Positions 1 through 7,350 of a DNA stretch of 64,000 nucleotides are shown in pieces. The stretch spans positions 62,001-126,000 of the forward strand of contig JALCPP010000006.1 in the NCBI GenBank assembly GCA_022650485.1. The letters are read 5' to 3'. The position numbers and the translations under genes were made by a program. The notes beneath the pieces were generated by a model. That model made no database searches, was not told the DNA's origin, and was given only the letters and a program-made list of their open reading frames with translations. The DNA is from Oscillospiraceae bacterium. Lineage in GTDB: Bacteria; Bacillota; Clostridia; Oscillospirales; Acutalibacteraceae. Numbering within the stretch: the stretch's first letter is position 1; every line of letters begins with the position of its first letter.

Positions 1-574
1 CCTTGAAGCGCTCGTCGCTCCACTTCTTTCCGGTGATGTCTTCCAGCTGATGGATTGCATCCCAGAACTGAGCTTCAATGTACTCGACCTCTGCATCGGA
101 CACCTCGTAATCGGGGTTGAAGGGAATGTCGATCATGATCATCGGAATATCCAGTTCCTTCGCGATATTTTCATACCACTTGATCATGCAGTTGCAGATA
201 TTGTTGCAGCACAGTACAAAATCCGGCTGCGGCATATCCTGCTCCGGCGCCTTCTTCAGTTTCATGTAAGCAAGGGAGATTCTGGCATATGCACAGATAT
301 CATTGGAATACCCGTCTCCTTCACTTTCACTGCACATCCGCTCTCCGCCGCCTCTGGCTGCGATTGCGGCCGCCTGGTTTTCCGGATAACATACATGAAG
401 CCCCAGTGTTTCAGGAATCTCCACCGGGAAGTTACTTGCACACCAGCCGATTTTCTCGCCCCGTGCTTTCGCCTCTACACAATCACTGTAGGCCTTTGCC
501 GCGATCTGCCCCAGCTTATATTTTGCCGAGTTCGGATCCGGTGCGCGTCTTTTCTTCTTGACTTCTTCACCCAT
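1..574 (-). CDS. hadB: (R)-2-hydroxyacyl-CoA dehydratase alpha subunit (HadB/HgdA/FldB type), partial
   Basis: Radical [4Fe-4S] enzyme subunit that, with a beta subunit, removes water from (R)-2-hydroxyacyl-CoA in amino-acid fermentation. The 191 visible residues are the N-terminal part; the 3' end runs off the left edge. Visible family features are the PENQAAAIAA stretch, the cluster region DICAYAR, and LCCNNICN followed by KWYENIAKELDIPMI, all typical of HadB/HgdA alpha subunits. The start is ATG at 574-572 behind a strong AAGGAGG. The activator gene ends only 14 bases upstream, as in the hadI-hadB-hadC and hgdC-hgdA-hgdB operons, so the beta subunit should lie just beyond the edge. The acyl substrate (2-hydroxyglutaryl, 2-hydroxyisocaproyl, phenyllactyl) cannot be told from this fragment. 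Confidence 0.88.
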   Translation of the reverse strand, partial: MGEEVKKKRRAPDPNSAKYKLGQIAAKAYSDCVEAKARGEKIGWCASNFPVEIPETLGLHVCYPENQAAAIAARGGGERMCSESEGDGYSNDICAYARISLAYMKLKKAPEQDMPQPDFVLCCNNICNCMIKWYENIAKELDIPMIMIDIPFNPDYEVSDAEVEYIEAQFWDAIHQLEDITGKKWSDERFK

Positions 575-588
575 CAATGAAAACCTCC

Positions 589-1374
589 TTACGAATTTAC
601 GGTATTTGCTTTATCAAAGGCATACAGCGCAGCGCCGAACGCGCCCATAAGCTGAGCATTTTCACTGTATGCAATTCTGACCCCAAGTTCCTTTTCCATC
701 GCAGTGCGCACGCCGGCGTTTCTGGCAACCCCGCCGCTCATGCAAACTGTCTCTTTCACTCCGACTCGTTTGGCCAAAGCAGCTACCCGAGAGGCAACCG
801 ATTGGCAGATACCGGCCACAAGGTCCGGAATTTTTGTGCCCGCCGCAAGCTGAGAAATTACTTCCGACTCCGCAAACACCGTACAGGTACTGGAAATGTC
901 TGCGGGGTGAGTCGCCTTTGCGGCTTCAACCTCCAGCTGAGATATATCAAGATGAAGGATATTGGCCATGACATCCAGAAATCTTCCCGTGCCGGCCGCG
1001 CACTTGTCATTCATTACAAAATTGACCATGCGCCCCTGCTCGTTCAGTGACAGAACTTTTGCATCCTGTCCCCCAATATCAATAACCGTCCTTACATTGT
1101 TGAACTCATGATGTACGCCAATGGCGTGGCAGGTCAGCTCGCTCACCTGCAAATCGGCTCCCTCAAAGGTTTTTCTTCCATACCCCGTAGCAACCGTAAA
1201 CTGAATATCTTCCTTTTTCAGCCCGCTGTCGCGGAATACATTTTCTATGGCCTGAGAGACCCCGTCTGTGCCGACCGTCGCGATCACAATGGAGGAAGCT
1301 ACTGTTTCCTTCCCGTCTTTTAAGATAGCTGCTTTCGCAGTGGTCGAACCGATATCAATTCCTAATGTAAACAT
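589..1374 (-). CDS. hadI: 2-hydroxyacyl-CoA dehydratase activator ATPase (HadI/HgdC, BadF/BcrA family)
   Basis: Homodimeric [4Fe-4S] ATPase (archerase) that injects one high-energy electron into the dehydratase at the cost of ATP. The 261 residues match the family's usual length. ASKHA-fold motifs are visible: LGIDIGSTTAKAAIL near the N-terminus (phosphate 1), DIGGQDAK around residue 100 (phosphate 2) and SGGVARN near residue 215 (adenosine). The cluster-ligand Cys pair sits in NDKCAAGTGRF and in GICQSVASR. ATG 1374 follows AAGGAGA at normal spacing. It is the first gene of the operon with the dehydratase subunit downstream, and its promoter carries a palindrome (see 1460-1488). Assignment to the activator family is secure; the specific dehydratase pathway is inferred. 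Confidence 0.93.
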   Translation of the reverse strand: MFTLGIDIGSTTAKAAILKDGKETVASSIVIATVGTDGVSQAIENVFRDSGLKKEDIQFTVATGYGRKTFEGADLQVSELTCHAIGVHHEFNNVRTVIDIGGQDAKVLSLNEQGRMVNFVMNDKCAAGTGRFLDVMANILHLDISQLEVEAAKATHPADISSTCTVFAESEVISQLAAGTKIPDLVAGICQSVASRVAALAKRVGVKETVCMSGGVARNAGVRTAMEKELGVRIAYSENAQLMGAFGAALYAFDKANTVNS

Positions 1375-1459
1375 AAAATCTCCTTATCCTCCACATTTTG
1401 ATCCCCGACATTGTTATTTTTTTGACATTTCAGGGTATACGGAGTTATACATGTCGATA

Positions 1460-1488
1460 AGTATACTTGTCTACAAGCTGTGTTACAA
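1460..1488 (-). promoter_or_regulatory. Promoter of the dehydratase operon with an internal operator palindrome
   Basis: On the minus strand TTGTAA (1488-1483), 17 bases, then TATACT (1465-1460) form a good sigma-A-type promoter for hadI. The perfect 12-bp palindrome CTTGTCTACAAG (1466-1477) fills most of the spacer. Its TTGT..ACAA half-sites resemble FadR-type GntR operators (TNGT-N-ACNA class), and a GntR/FCD gene is divergent next door. Repression by that regulator is an inference. The rest of the 1375-1785 gap is AT-rich and holds no gene I can support. Confidence 0.6.
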
Positions 1489-1705
1489 GTTTATTGTAGC
1501 AACTGTCACTCGGATTGTAAATAGCCATTATGGATAGAATCCCTTTTTAATAATTATATACTTTGTACGAATTCGTTTATACTTCCCATGCGCAAAAAGG
1601 CATTATGACCGATAATATGCCGAATTTCGCCTTTTTCATCCGCTTTTTAAGGTGTGATTGGAAATAGATATTTTTTCTATCACGGTGTAAAAAAAATTCA
1701 CATAT

Positions 1706-1733
1706 TTGTCGCTTTATTTCCTTATAGTAAACT
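1706..1733 (+). promoter_or_regulatory. Possible promoter of the GntR regulator gene
   Basis: TTGTCG (1706-1711), 16 bases, TAAACT (1728-1733) lie about 50 bases upstream of the regulator's ATG. Neither box is a perfect match, so this is a weak call supported mainly by position. Confidence 0.3.
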
Positions 1734-1785
1734 AGAAAAAGAAAAAAAGCAATAATATGTTAAAACAAGAAAGTAGGGTATTGAG

Positions 1786-2505
1786 ATGAATGGAAACGCA
1801 AATCCGGGTAACACTCAGCCTTATACCGCAGATGAAATCTACAAAAGAATTCTGAAAAGCATCATTAAACTACAGCTTGAGCCAGGGCAGCTGATCAGCG
1901 AAAACCAGATGGCCCAGAAATACAATGTATCCCGTTCCGTCATACGAACGGCTTTTACGCGGCTGCAGCAATTGCGGTTTATTGAAGTTTATCCCCAGCG
2001 CGGAACACATATCAGCCTGATTGATCTGAATTATATTGCCGATCTTCTCATGCTTCGCACCGCCGTGGAAAAAGAAGTTATTTACGAGATGTTTACTTTT
2101 CTGAAAGAGAAAGACCGTTCCTCTCTTGTAGCGGCGCTGGAAACCAATATTGCAGAACAGGAAAAGTGCCGGCACGAGCAGGATTATTACGGAAAATTCC
2201 CCAAAATTGATTCTGTGTTTCACAAGACAATGATTGACAGCGTGGGCCGATATGCTCTTGTTGAACTGCTTTCCACCGACATGCTACATATTTCCAGATG
2301 GAGGAACTTCGACGTCGCGTTCGACCACCGCATTCCGGAACTGATTGACCAGCACCGCGCGATTGTTGACGCCATAAAAGAGGGCAAAATGCTGCTCGCC
2401 CAGGAAAAGATGGCGGATCATTTGGAAACCATATCGAACATATCCGACCGGGCTATTGCAATGTATCCAACTTATTTTGAAAAATTTAAAGGGCATAACC
2501 ATTAA
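1786..2505 (+). CDS. GntR-family transcriptional regulator with FCD ligand-binding domain
   Basis: DNA-binding regulator of 239 residues. The N-terminal winged helix (about residues 12-75) shows the GntR pattern: GQLISENQMAQKYNVSRS, then VIRTAFTRLQQLRFIEVYPQRG. Residues about 85-225 are the all-helical FCD domain (metal or carboxylate-ligand sensing), with FHKTMIDSVG, and DQHRAIVDAI-EGK followed by MADHLETI, the usual FCD histidines. FCD regulators commonly respond to organic acids. It is transcribed away from the hadI-hadB operon across a 411-base gap containing an FadR-like palindrome in the hadI promoter, so local control of 2-hydroxyacid fermentation is plausible. The ribosome-binding site (AGTAGGGTATTGAG) is weak. 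A hairpin terminator follows at 2570-2597. Confidence 0.9.
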   Translation: MNGNANPGNTQPYTADEIYKRILKSIIKLQLEPGQLISENQMAQKYNVSRSVIRTAFTRLQQLRFIEVYPQRGTHISLIDLNYIADLLMLRTAVEKEVIYEMFTFLKEKDRSSLVAALETNIAEQEKCRHEQDYYGKFPKIDSVFHKTMIDSVGRYALVELLSTDMLHISRWRNFDVAFDHRIPELIDQHRAIVDAIKEGKMLLAQEKMADHLETISNISDRAIAMYPTYFEKFKGHNH

Positions 2506-2569
2506 GAAAAGCGTGTCCGGCCGCCACGCCGGGCACGCTCTGTAATTTTCATGCGGTATCACATGCCAA

Positions 2570-2597
2570 ACGACTTCGAAAACGAAGTCGTTTTTTT
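2570..2597 (+). terminator. Rho-independent terminator after the GntR gene
   Basis: Perfect 9-bp stem ACGACTTCG/CGAAGTCGT (2570-2578 and 2583-2591) with an AAAA loop and seven T residues. It reads only on the plus strand and its T-run overlaps the stop codon of the convergent gene. A second GC-rich hairpin without a clean T-run lies at 2511-2538. Confidence 0.85.
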
Positions 2598-2937
2598 ATG
2601 CCTGTTCTTCCAGTTTCCGCAAAATATCAACAACCTCTTCGGTTTTCAGGACCTTGCCGCAGGAAACCACTTTTTCATCCACCACCAGTGCAGGGGTAGA
2701 CATGACCCCATAGGCGGCAATCTTTGAAAAATCGGTTACGTGGTCAATTTCCGGATTCATCCCAAGCTGCTGAAGCGCAGTTCTGGCGGCCGTTTCCAAC
2801 TGATTGCATTTTGCGCAGCCGCTGCCCAGAACTTTCACGCGCGCCCCCGTGGTTTCCGCCGCCGCGCTTTTTGCGCCGCAGGCGCACCCACAACAAGCCG
2901 TTCCTTCTTTTTTCTCTTTCTTTCCAAACAATGCCAT
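2596..2937 (-). CDS. Small thioredoxin-fold redox-active disulfide protein
   Basis: 113-residue cytoplasmic protein. The C-terminal ~80 residues form a minimal thioredoxin fold of the redox-active disulfide protein 2 type: VKVLGSGCAKCNQLE carries the CxxC active site and MSTPALVVDEKVVSCGK the cis-Pro strand. The N-terminal ~30 residues contain a second cysteine cluster, TACCGCACGAK, which looks like a metal-binding tail. It sits directly downstream of the ArsP-like permease with its own RBS (AAAAGGGG), and such pairs are common near ArsR genes, where the protein may reduce or deliver the exported species. Function in metal or arsenic handling is inferred from context. Confidence 0.85.
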   Translation of the reverse strand: MALFGKKEKKEGTACCGCACGAKSAAAETTGARVKVLGSGCAKCNQLETAARTALQQLGMNPEIDHVTDFSKIAAYGVMSTPALVVDEKVVSCGKVLKTEEVVDILRKLEEQA

Positions 2938-3005
2938 ATTCAGTAACCCCTTTTCATTTATTTTCTGTTTTCAGCATGGACGGATGCTCTTTCCAGGTGT
3001 GCCAT

Positions 3006-4019
3006 TCAGATTAAAAATCCCTGGAAAGCGTTAAAAAAGTAACCGACTATGATAATGCCCACCGTACAGATTGCGATAAACAACGCCAGCAGCTTCGGCT
3101 TTACCGCCTTGCGCAGCATAATCATGGAAGGAAGGGAAAGCGTGGTGACCGCCATCATAAAAGACAGAATCGTGCCAAGCTGCGCCCCTTTGTACAAAAG
3201 AGCTTCCGCAATCGGTATCGTCCCGAAGATATCGGCATACATCGGCACGCCGGCCAGCGTTGCAAGCACAACACCAAACGGATTTTTACCGCCGAGGACC
3301 ATCGCAATCCATTCACCGGGAATCCAGTTATGAATCACCGCACCGATTCCCACGCCGATCAGAATATATGGAAACACTTTTCTAAACGTGGAAAGCATCT
3401 GTTCTTTCGCATAAACCACACGGTCTTTTTTTGTCAAATCAGGTGCTTCAAGGTCTACCGTGCCGGCTTGTAAAATAAAACTTTCCACTTGCTTTTCCAT
3501 GTGCAGCTTTTCAATTACAATACCCCCGATCACCGCAATCACCAAGCCGACCGCCACATAAACGACCGCTACCTTTGCCCCGAAAATGCTCATCAGCAGG
3601 AGCAGCGAGCCAAGGTCCACCATAGGCGAAGAAATCAGAAACGAAAACGTGACCCCGACCGGAAGTCCCGCAGACGTAAACCCGATAAACAGAGGAATGG
3701 ATGAACAGGAGCAAAACGGCGTCACCGTACCAAGAAGCGCCGAAATACAGTTGGCCCCAACCCCGTGAAAACGGCCGAGAATTTTTTTGCTGCGCTCCGG
3801 TGGAAAATAGCTTTGTATATAGCTGATTACAAAAATCAGGAAGCACAGCAAAATAGTAATTTTAATCACGTCATAAAGAAAAAACCGGGCACTTGCCGCC
3901 CATCGGTTTTCAGGGGAAAATCCCAAAGCTGATAAGCCGCTGCCGACAGCCCCTTCCAACCACTTCATTCCAAGGATCTGGTACTGAAAAAAGTCCCAGA
4001 CCGCTTTGATTATCTGCAT
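3006..4019 (-). CDS. ArsP/SO_0444-type permease (UPF0718 family)
   Basis: Integral membrane permease of about 337 residues with roughly eight hydrophobic segments. The defining motif TPFCSCSSIPLFIGF (about residues 105-120 from this start), a cysteine pair in a membrane helix, marks the family that exports organoarsenicals, copper or other thiophilic ions. A second conserved patch, GVPMYADIFGTIPIAEALL, is near the C-terminus. ATG 4019 is chosen over a GTG at 4034 because homologues begin at the KAVWDFFQYQILGMKWL stretch; neither start has a convincing RBS. It lies in the same direction as arsR but behind a terminator, and an ArsR-like operator (4057-4072) precedes it, so it is probably de-repressed separately. 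The substrate is not determinable here. Confidence 0.85.
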   Translation of the reverse strand: MQIIKAVWDFFQYQILGMKWLEGAVGSGLSALGFSPENRWAASARFFLYDVIKITILLCFLIFVISYIQSYFPPERSKKILGRFHGVGANCISALLGTVTPFCSCSSIPLFIGFTSAGLPVGVTFSFLISSPMVDLGSLLLLMSIFGAKVAVVYVAVGLVIAVIGGIVIEKLHMEKQVESFILQAGTVDLEAPDLTKKDRVVYAKEQMLSTFRKVFPYILIGVGIGAVIHNWIPGEWIAMVLGGKNPFGVVLATLAGVPMYADIFGTIPIAEALLYKGAQLGTILSFMMAVTTLSLPSMIMLRKAVKPKLLALFIAICTVGIIIVGYFFNAFQGFLI

Positions 4020-4056
4020 CCGCTTCAAACCCACTTTCCGTAAAAGGAATCATCAC

Positions 4057-4072
4057 ATCAAATAATTTTGAT
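4057..4072. promoter_or_regulatory. ArsR-type operator in front of the permease gene
   Basis: ATCAAATAATTTTGAT has 6-bp inverted arms (ATCAAA/TTTGAT), the shape of ArsR/SmtB operators. It lies 38 bases upstream of the permease ATG and overlaps a possible minus-strand promoter (TTGCAG-N17-TATTTG). Confidence 0.6.
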
Positions 4073-4085
4073 TTATTGTGCCTGC

Positions 4086-4107
4086 AAAAAGCCATCCTTT
4101 GGATGGC
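4086..4107 (-). terminator. Terminator between arsR and the permease gene
   Basis: Minus-strand hairpin GCCATCC-AAA-GGATGGC (4107-4091) followed by TTTTT (4090-4086). It separates arsR from the permease and implies that the permease needs its own promoter. Confidence 0.8.
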
Positions 4108-4110
4108 CCT

Positions 4111-4425
4111 TTATTTTCCGCAGCAACTTGATTTTTCCTGTGCCGCGTTTGGTGTCACAAGAACCTTCAGCAGTTTTAAGGCCTGGGCCCCGCCTTTTTC
4201 GCTGATTTTGTAGTGCGTCCATTTTCCTTCCTGCCGGCTTTCCACCACGCCTGATTCCACCAGAATCTTCATGTGGTAAGACAGCGCGGACTGCCCAATA
4301 TTCATCTGCTCAATCAGAACACAGGCACATTTTTCGCCGCCCCGCAAAAGCTCCAGAATACGCAGACGCCTTTCGTCACAGAACGCTTTAAAGACCTTTG
4401 CCTGCTTTTCGTGGACTGTTGTCAA
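4111..4425 (-). CDS. arsR: ArsR-family metalloregulatory repressor
   Basis: 104-residue winged-helix repressor. The recognition region is NIGQSALSYHMKILVESGVVESRQEGKWTHY split across helices 3-5. Upstream of it, GGEKCACVLIEQM carries the CxC pair typical of arsenic/antimony-sensing ArsR proteins, and the tail ends in SSCCGK, a further thiol cluster. The start is TTG at 4425 with GAGGTG (4436-4431) at good spacing; no ATG fits. Its promoter contains two palindromes, indicating autoregulation, and a similar site precedes the neighbouring permease. The inducer is likely a thiophilic ion, by family knowledge; which one is unknown. Confidence 0.9.
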   Translation of the reverse strand: MTTVHEKQAKVFKAFCDERRLRILELLRGGEKCACVLIEQMNIGQSALSYHMKILVESGVVESRQEGKWTHYKISEKGGAQALKLLKVLVTPNAAQEKSSCCGK

Positions 4426-4436
4426 GCAATCACCTC

Positions 4437-4491
4437 ATATCAAGAATGTTTGATATGTTCTTAGTATATGCGTCAAATCAAGATTTGTCAA
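4437..4491 (-). promoter_or_regulatory. arsR promoter with two operator palindromes
   Basis: TTGACA (4491-4486), 17 bases, TATACT (4468-4463) is a near-consensus minus-strand promoter. Palindrome 1, ATATCAA-N6-TTGATAT (4437-4456), lies over the transcription start. Palindrome 2, CAAATC-AA-GATTTG (4474-4487), lies across the spacer and -35 box. Both fit ArsR autorepression. Confidence 0.75.
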
Positions 4492-4536
4492 TATGAAATT
4501 ACTCTCATGTTTTTTTCACTGTCTGTTTACTGTTTC

Positions 4537-4566
4537 TTGACATTTTAATCTTTTTGCATTCATGAT
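4537..4566 (+). promoter_or_regulatory. Promoter of the Fe-S/FMN membrane protein gene
   Basis: TTGACA (4537-4542), 18 bases, CATGAT (4561-4566). Transcription from here would start near 4573, which supports the ATG at 4670 rather than one at 4562 as translation start. Confidence 0.5.
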
Positions 4567-4669
4567 TGCGCCCCAAAGGCATGATAATATGGTTTCAAGA
4601 AAATGCTGCGGTATCCCTCCCCTGAAATCAGGTATAAAAAAGGCACTGTGCGGAAAGGATTTGAGCCGG

Positions 4670-5887
4670 ATGAATGGAGGAAAAAACTTTTCAGCCCTTA
4701 AAATCTCACGAATTGTGATTCAAGTCTTATTTTTTATTTTTTTGCCTGCATGGTATTTTCAGACCTTTGCCGGTGTAAAACAATTGTATCTTTCCCTGAT
4801 TCACCACCAATTCAGTGCCGCCCTTTGGCCGCAGATAATCGGGGTTCTTGTCATCATTCCTGTCACTCTGTTTGCAGGAAGATTCTTTTGCGGATGGATG
4901 TGCGCTTTTGGATCCCTTACAGATTGGATCTATCGGGGCTTTCAAAAGCTCTTCCATAAAAATCTAAAGATAGGCGAAACTTGGGACCACCGGCTGAAAT
5001 TTTTGAAATACGCAATTCTCCTGTTAATTATCGTCACATCCTGGACTTTTCAGTCCTCCCTGTTTTCCTCATCCAATCCCTGGGATGTTTTCGGAGCAAT
5101 TGCTGCCGTTGGCAATACTCCCAACTTTGCAGATATCTTTGCCAACATGGCAGCCGGCTTTGCTTTGTTTTGTCTTATAACCGCTGTCTCTGCTTTTTCA
5201 GAAAGATTTTTCTGCCGATATCTCTGCCCGATGGGGGCTCTTTTTTCCCTTGTTTCCAGATTTAAAACGATAAAATTTAAAAAGCCTTCTACCCATTGCG
5301 GAAGCTGCAAAGCCTGTACCAATTCCTGCGCCATGGGAATTCCGCTTTACCGCATGGACTCCGTGGGCAGTGGCGAGTGCATTAACTGTATGAAATGCGT
5401 TTCCGCCTGTCCGCGCGGAAATATCAGTTTAACCGTATCGGGTCGTAAGATTCGGCCGCTCGCCGCGGGAATTGCCGCAGCGGTAATTGTTACCGGACTG
5501 TACCTGCCGGTCCAGACGGCTCTTACTCAAATCGCCCAGAAAAGTGCCGCCCCATCGGGTCAGGCCGGCACAGCCGAGTTCTTGCTTCCAGACAGCTCGG
5601 CACAGTCTTTCGGGCCGTATAAAGACGGGACTTATCAGGGAAGCGGAACCGGATTCCATGGCGGCCGGACGACCGTCACCGTTGTCGTCTCCGGCGGAAA
5701 CATCACGACAATTCAGGTTGATTCCTGCGAGGATACCCCAAGCTTTTTCAACACCGCCTATACAGTGGTTTCCGATGAAATCATCCGCAGTCAGTCCACG
5801 GATGTGGACGCCGTCTCCGGTGCGACATACAGCAGCATGGGAATTATGGAAGCAGTGGCCGACGCGCTAAGCTCCGCAAGAACTTGA
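4670..5887 (+). CDS. Membrane 4Fe-4S protein (NapH/NosR-like) with C-terminal FMN-binding domain
   Basis: 405-residue membrane electron-transfer protein. About five transmembrane segments contain the pairs FFCGWMCAFGSLTDW and FFCRYLCPMGALF, the CxxxC(P) motifs of NapH/NosR/CcoG proteins. A cytoplasmic bis-[4Fe-4S] ferredoxin region follows: CGSCKACTNSCAMGIP and CINCMKCVSACPRG. The last ~90 residues are an FMN_bind domain like RnfG/NosR, ending in VDAVSGATYSS, where the Thr is the likely covalent FMN site. ATG 4670 has GGAAAGGAT upstream. The gene is divergent from arsR. It could pass electrons from cytoplasmic donors to an extracytoplasmic flavin; the partner is unknown. Confidence 0.85.
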   Translation: MNGGKNFSALKISRIVIQVLFFIFLPAWYFQTFAGVKQLYLSLIHHQFSAALWPQIIGVLVIIPVTLFAGRFFCGWMCAFGSLTDWIYRGFQKLFHKNLKIGETWDHRLKFLKYAILLLIIVTSWTFQSSLFSSSNPWDVFGAIAAVGNTPNFADIFANMAAGFALFCLITAVSAFSERFFCRYLCPMGALFSLVSRFKTIKFKKPSTHCGSCKACTNSCAMGIPLYRMDSVGSGECINCMKCVSACPRGNISLTVSGRKIRPLAAGIAAAVIVTGLYLPVQTALTQIAQKSAAPSGQAGTAEFLLPDSSAQSFGPYKDGTYQGSGTGFHGGRTTVTVVVSGGNITTIQVDSCEDTPSFFNTAYTVVSDEIIRSQSTDVDAVSGATYSSMGIMEAVADALSSART

Positions 5888-5976
5888 GCCGAAGCCCTTA
5901 TGTCCGTATTAAACCCGCTTCCTTTTATGTTTCAGTCCTTGTCCCTCTCCATAACGAAAACAAAAATCCAAACAAA

Positions 5977-6025
5977 ATCAGCTGCCCCGGCGCTCGCAAT
6001 GTGATGCCAGGGCAGCTGATTCTTA
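5977..6025 (+). terminator. Terminator after the Fe-S/FMN gene
   Basis: Perfect 11-bp arms ATCAGCTGCCC (5977-5987) and GGGCAGCTGAT (6010-6020) followed by a T-rich tail. The 22-base loop is long for a terminator. Confidence 0.65.
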
Positions 6026-6106
6026 ATTTTTAATGAAAATCGACATGTCAATGAAAAAAGTCTCTTCTGTTTTGCTTGTCTTTGCTTTATTATATCTTTA
6101 TTTTAT

Positions 6107-6922
6107 TTAAAGAATATGATTCTGCTCCAATTGATCCCAATCCGCTTCCAATGACGTAATCTCATCGCCATTCGGCAAAGATTGAACCGCCTGTGAAATA
6201 TATCCCTCTGCAATCATTTTAGAAAGCGCGGCGGACACATCCCTGTAAACACACCCGGTGTGGTTTGAAACCACCTGTACCGTTCGCTTAAAAGTCGGCA
6301 ATATTTTCTTTTCTTTCGCCCACATTAAATTCTGCAATAATTCTTTTCTTATATAAAGTTCCTGCTGTCCTGCATCAATTCTATCATGATTTGTCATTAC
6401 CTGATCAATGTTTACCGGTGATACAAATTCATACCAGTTTACAGATTCTTTCAGCTGCGTACTCAGGGTATAATTTACCGCATATACCCCCACACATTTA
6501 TCCTGATAGTTTTTTAGAAATGTTGCGATGCTTGAAAAATGGCCGTCCCCCGAAAAAATAACATATTGTTCAATATTTCTGTTTTTCAATGCATTCTGAT
6601 ACATATGGTCCAACATAATAAAATCCGTGTAGTCCTTTGCGTTTCCGCTGGACGTTTCAGGCCCGGATGTGTAAATGATATCGCTGGTAATGGTTCTCAG
6701 TTTCGGAACGTCTTTTTCAAGCAGGGGATTGCGAAAATCCCCAAAAACATGCAGCTCATTAACCCGGCCCTTTGATTTTAAATTTTGAAACCAATTGGAA
6801 ATATCAGAAACCGTTACATCGCGGTTAAACTGATTTTGAAAGCCGAATTTCCAACATTCATAATCAACAAATACTGCGGTCGAAAGAGATGATCCCAAAT
6901 AATTCTTTAGTCCTTCTGCCAT
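6107..6922 (-). CDS. NYN/PIN-like domain protein (LabA/DUF88 type)
   Basis: 271-residue soluble protein. The N-terminal ~165 residues have the NYN (PIN-like ribonuclease) pattern of acidic residues: AVFVDYECWKFG (first Asp), NAKDYTDFIMLDHMY (second and third Asp) and YVIFSGDGHFSSIATFLK (the SGDxxF motif). These normally bind a catalytic metal for RNA cleavage. The C-terminal ~90 residues (LPTFKRTVQVVSNHTGCVYRD, then VSAALSKMIAEGYI) look like a winged helix and could bind nucleic acid. It stands alone, downstream of the tRNA-Arg on the same strand. RNA processing or decay is a family-level inference; the target is unknown. Confidence 0.75.
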   Translation of the reverse strand: MAEGLKNYLGSSLSTAVFVDYECWKFGFQNQFNRDVTVSDISNWFQNLKSKGRVNELHVFGDFRNPLLEKDVPKLRTITSDIIYTSGPETSSGNAKDYTDFIMLDHMYQNALKNRNIEQYVIFSGDGHFSSIATFLKNYQDKCVGVYAVNYTLSTQLKESVNWYEFVSPVNIDQVMTNHDRIDAGQQELYIRKELLQNLMWAKEKKILPTFKRTVQVVSNHTGCVYRDVSAALSKMIAEGYISQAVQSLPNGDEITSLEADWDQLEQNHIL

Positions 6923-7114
6923 TAACTTTCCTCCGTTTAAGAGGCTTTTCCATTGATTTACGATTTGATTTCTAATGTACCATTCCTTTCTTCATTTGTC
7001 CACCTTTTTTTCATATTTCAGGGCCTTGATAAAACCAGTATCGAAAAAAGGGAGAATTCAACACGGCCCTTTGTCATTCCATTTTAGGGCAACCCCCAAC
7101 AATTTTTTTCATGC

Positions 7115-7142
7115 AAAAAAGGGCAGGGTAAAAACCCTGTCC
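7115..7142 (-). terminator. Terminator after tRNA-Arg
   Basis: Minus-strand hairpin GGACAGGGT/ACCCTGCCC (7142-7134 and 7129-7121) followed by TTTTTT (7120-7115), starting six bases after the tRNA CCA end. Confidence 0.85.
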
Positions 7143-7148
7143 TTTTTC

Positions 7149-7225
7149 TGGTGCGCTCGGAGGGACTCGAACCCACGGCCTTCTGATTCGTAGTCAGACA
7201 CTCTATCCAGCTGAGCTACGAGCGC
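7149..7225 (-). tRNA. tRNA-Arg (anticodon ACG)
   Basis: 77 bases with a 7-bp acceptor stem GCGCTCG/CGAGCGC, discriminator A and an encoded CCA (7151-7149). The D-arm reads TAGCTCAGCTGGATAGAG. The anticodon stem TCTGA/TCAGA encloses CTACGAA, giving anticodon ACG (read as ICG, codons CGU/CGC/CGA). The T-arm holds GGTTCGAGTCC. It has its own promoter and terminator. Confidence 0.97.
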
Positions 7226-7280
7226 ATTTTAAAATAAATCTGCCTTAAAAACATCTCTGTTTTTCAATGACAGCTTTACC

Positions 7281-7309
7281 ATTATATTTGATTGTTCTGA
7301 AAAAGTCAA
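7281..7309 (-). promoter_or_regulatory. Promoter of tRNA-Arg
   Basis: TTGACT (7309-7304), 17 bases, TATAAT (7286-7281) on the minus strand, about 55 bases before the mature tRNA 5' end. Confidence 0.75.
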
Positions 7310-7350
7310 GCTTTTTCGCCCAAATTTTATATTTTTCCATTGATTTACCA

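Noticed and set aside
2511-2538. A GC-rich hairpin as the main terminator of the GntR gene
   Set aside because: It lacks a T-run; the hairpin at 2570-2597 is the better terminator.
4562-4669. Extending the Fe-S/FMN protein to an ATG at 4562
   Set aside because: The promoter's predicted start (about 4573) lies after that ATG, it has no RBS, and ATG 4670 has one.
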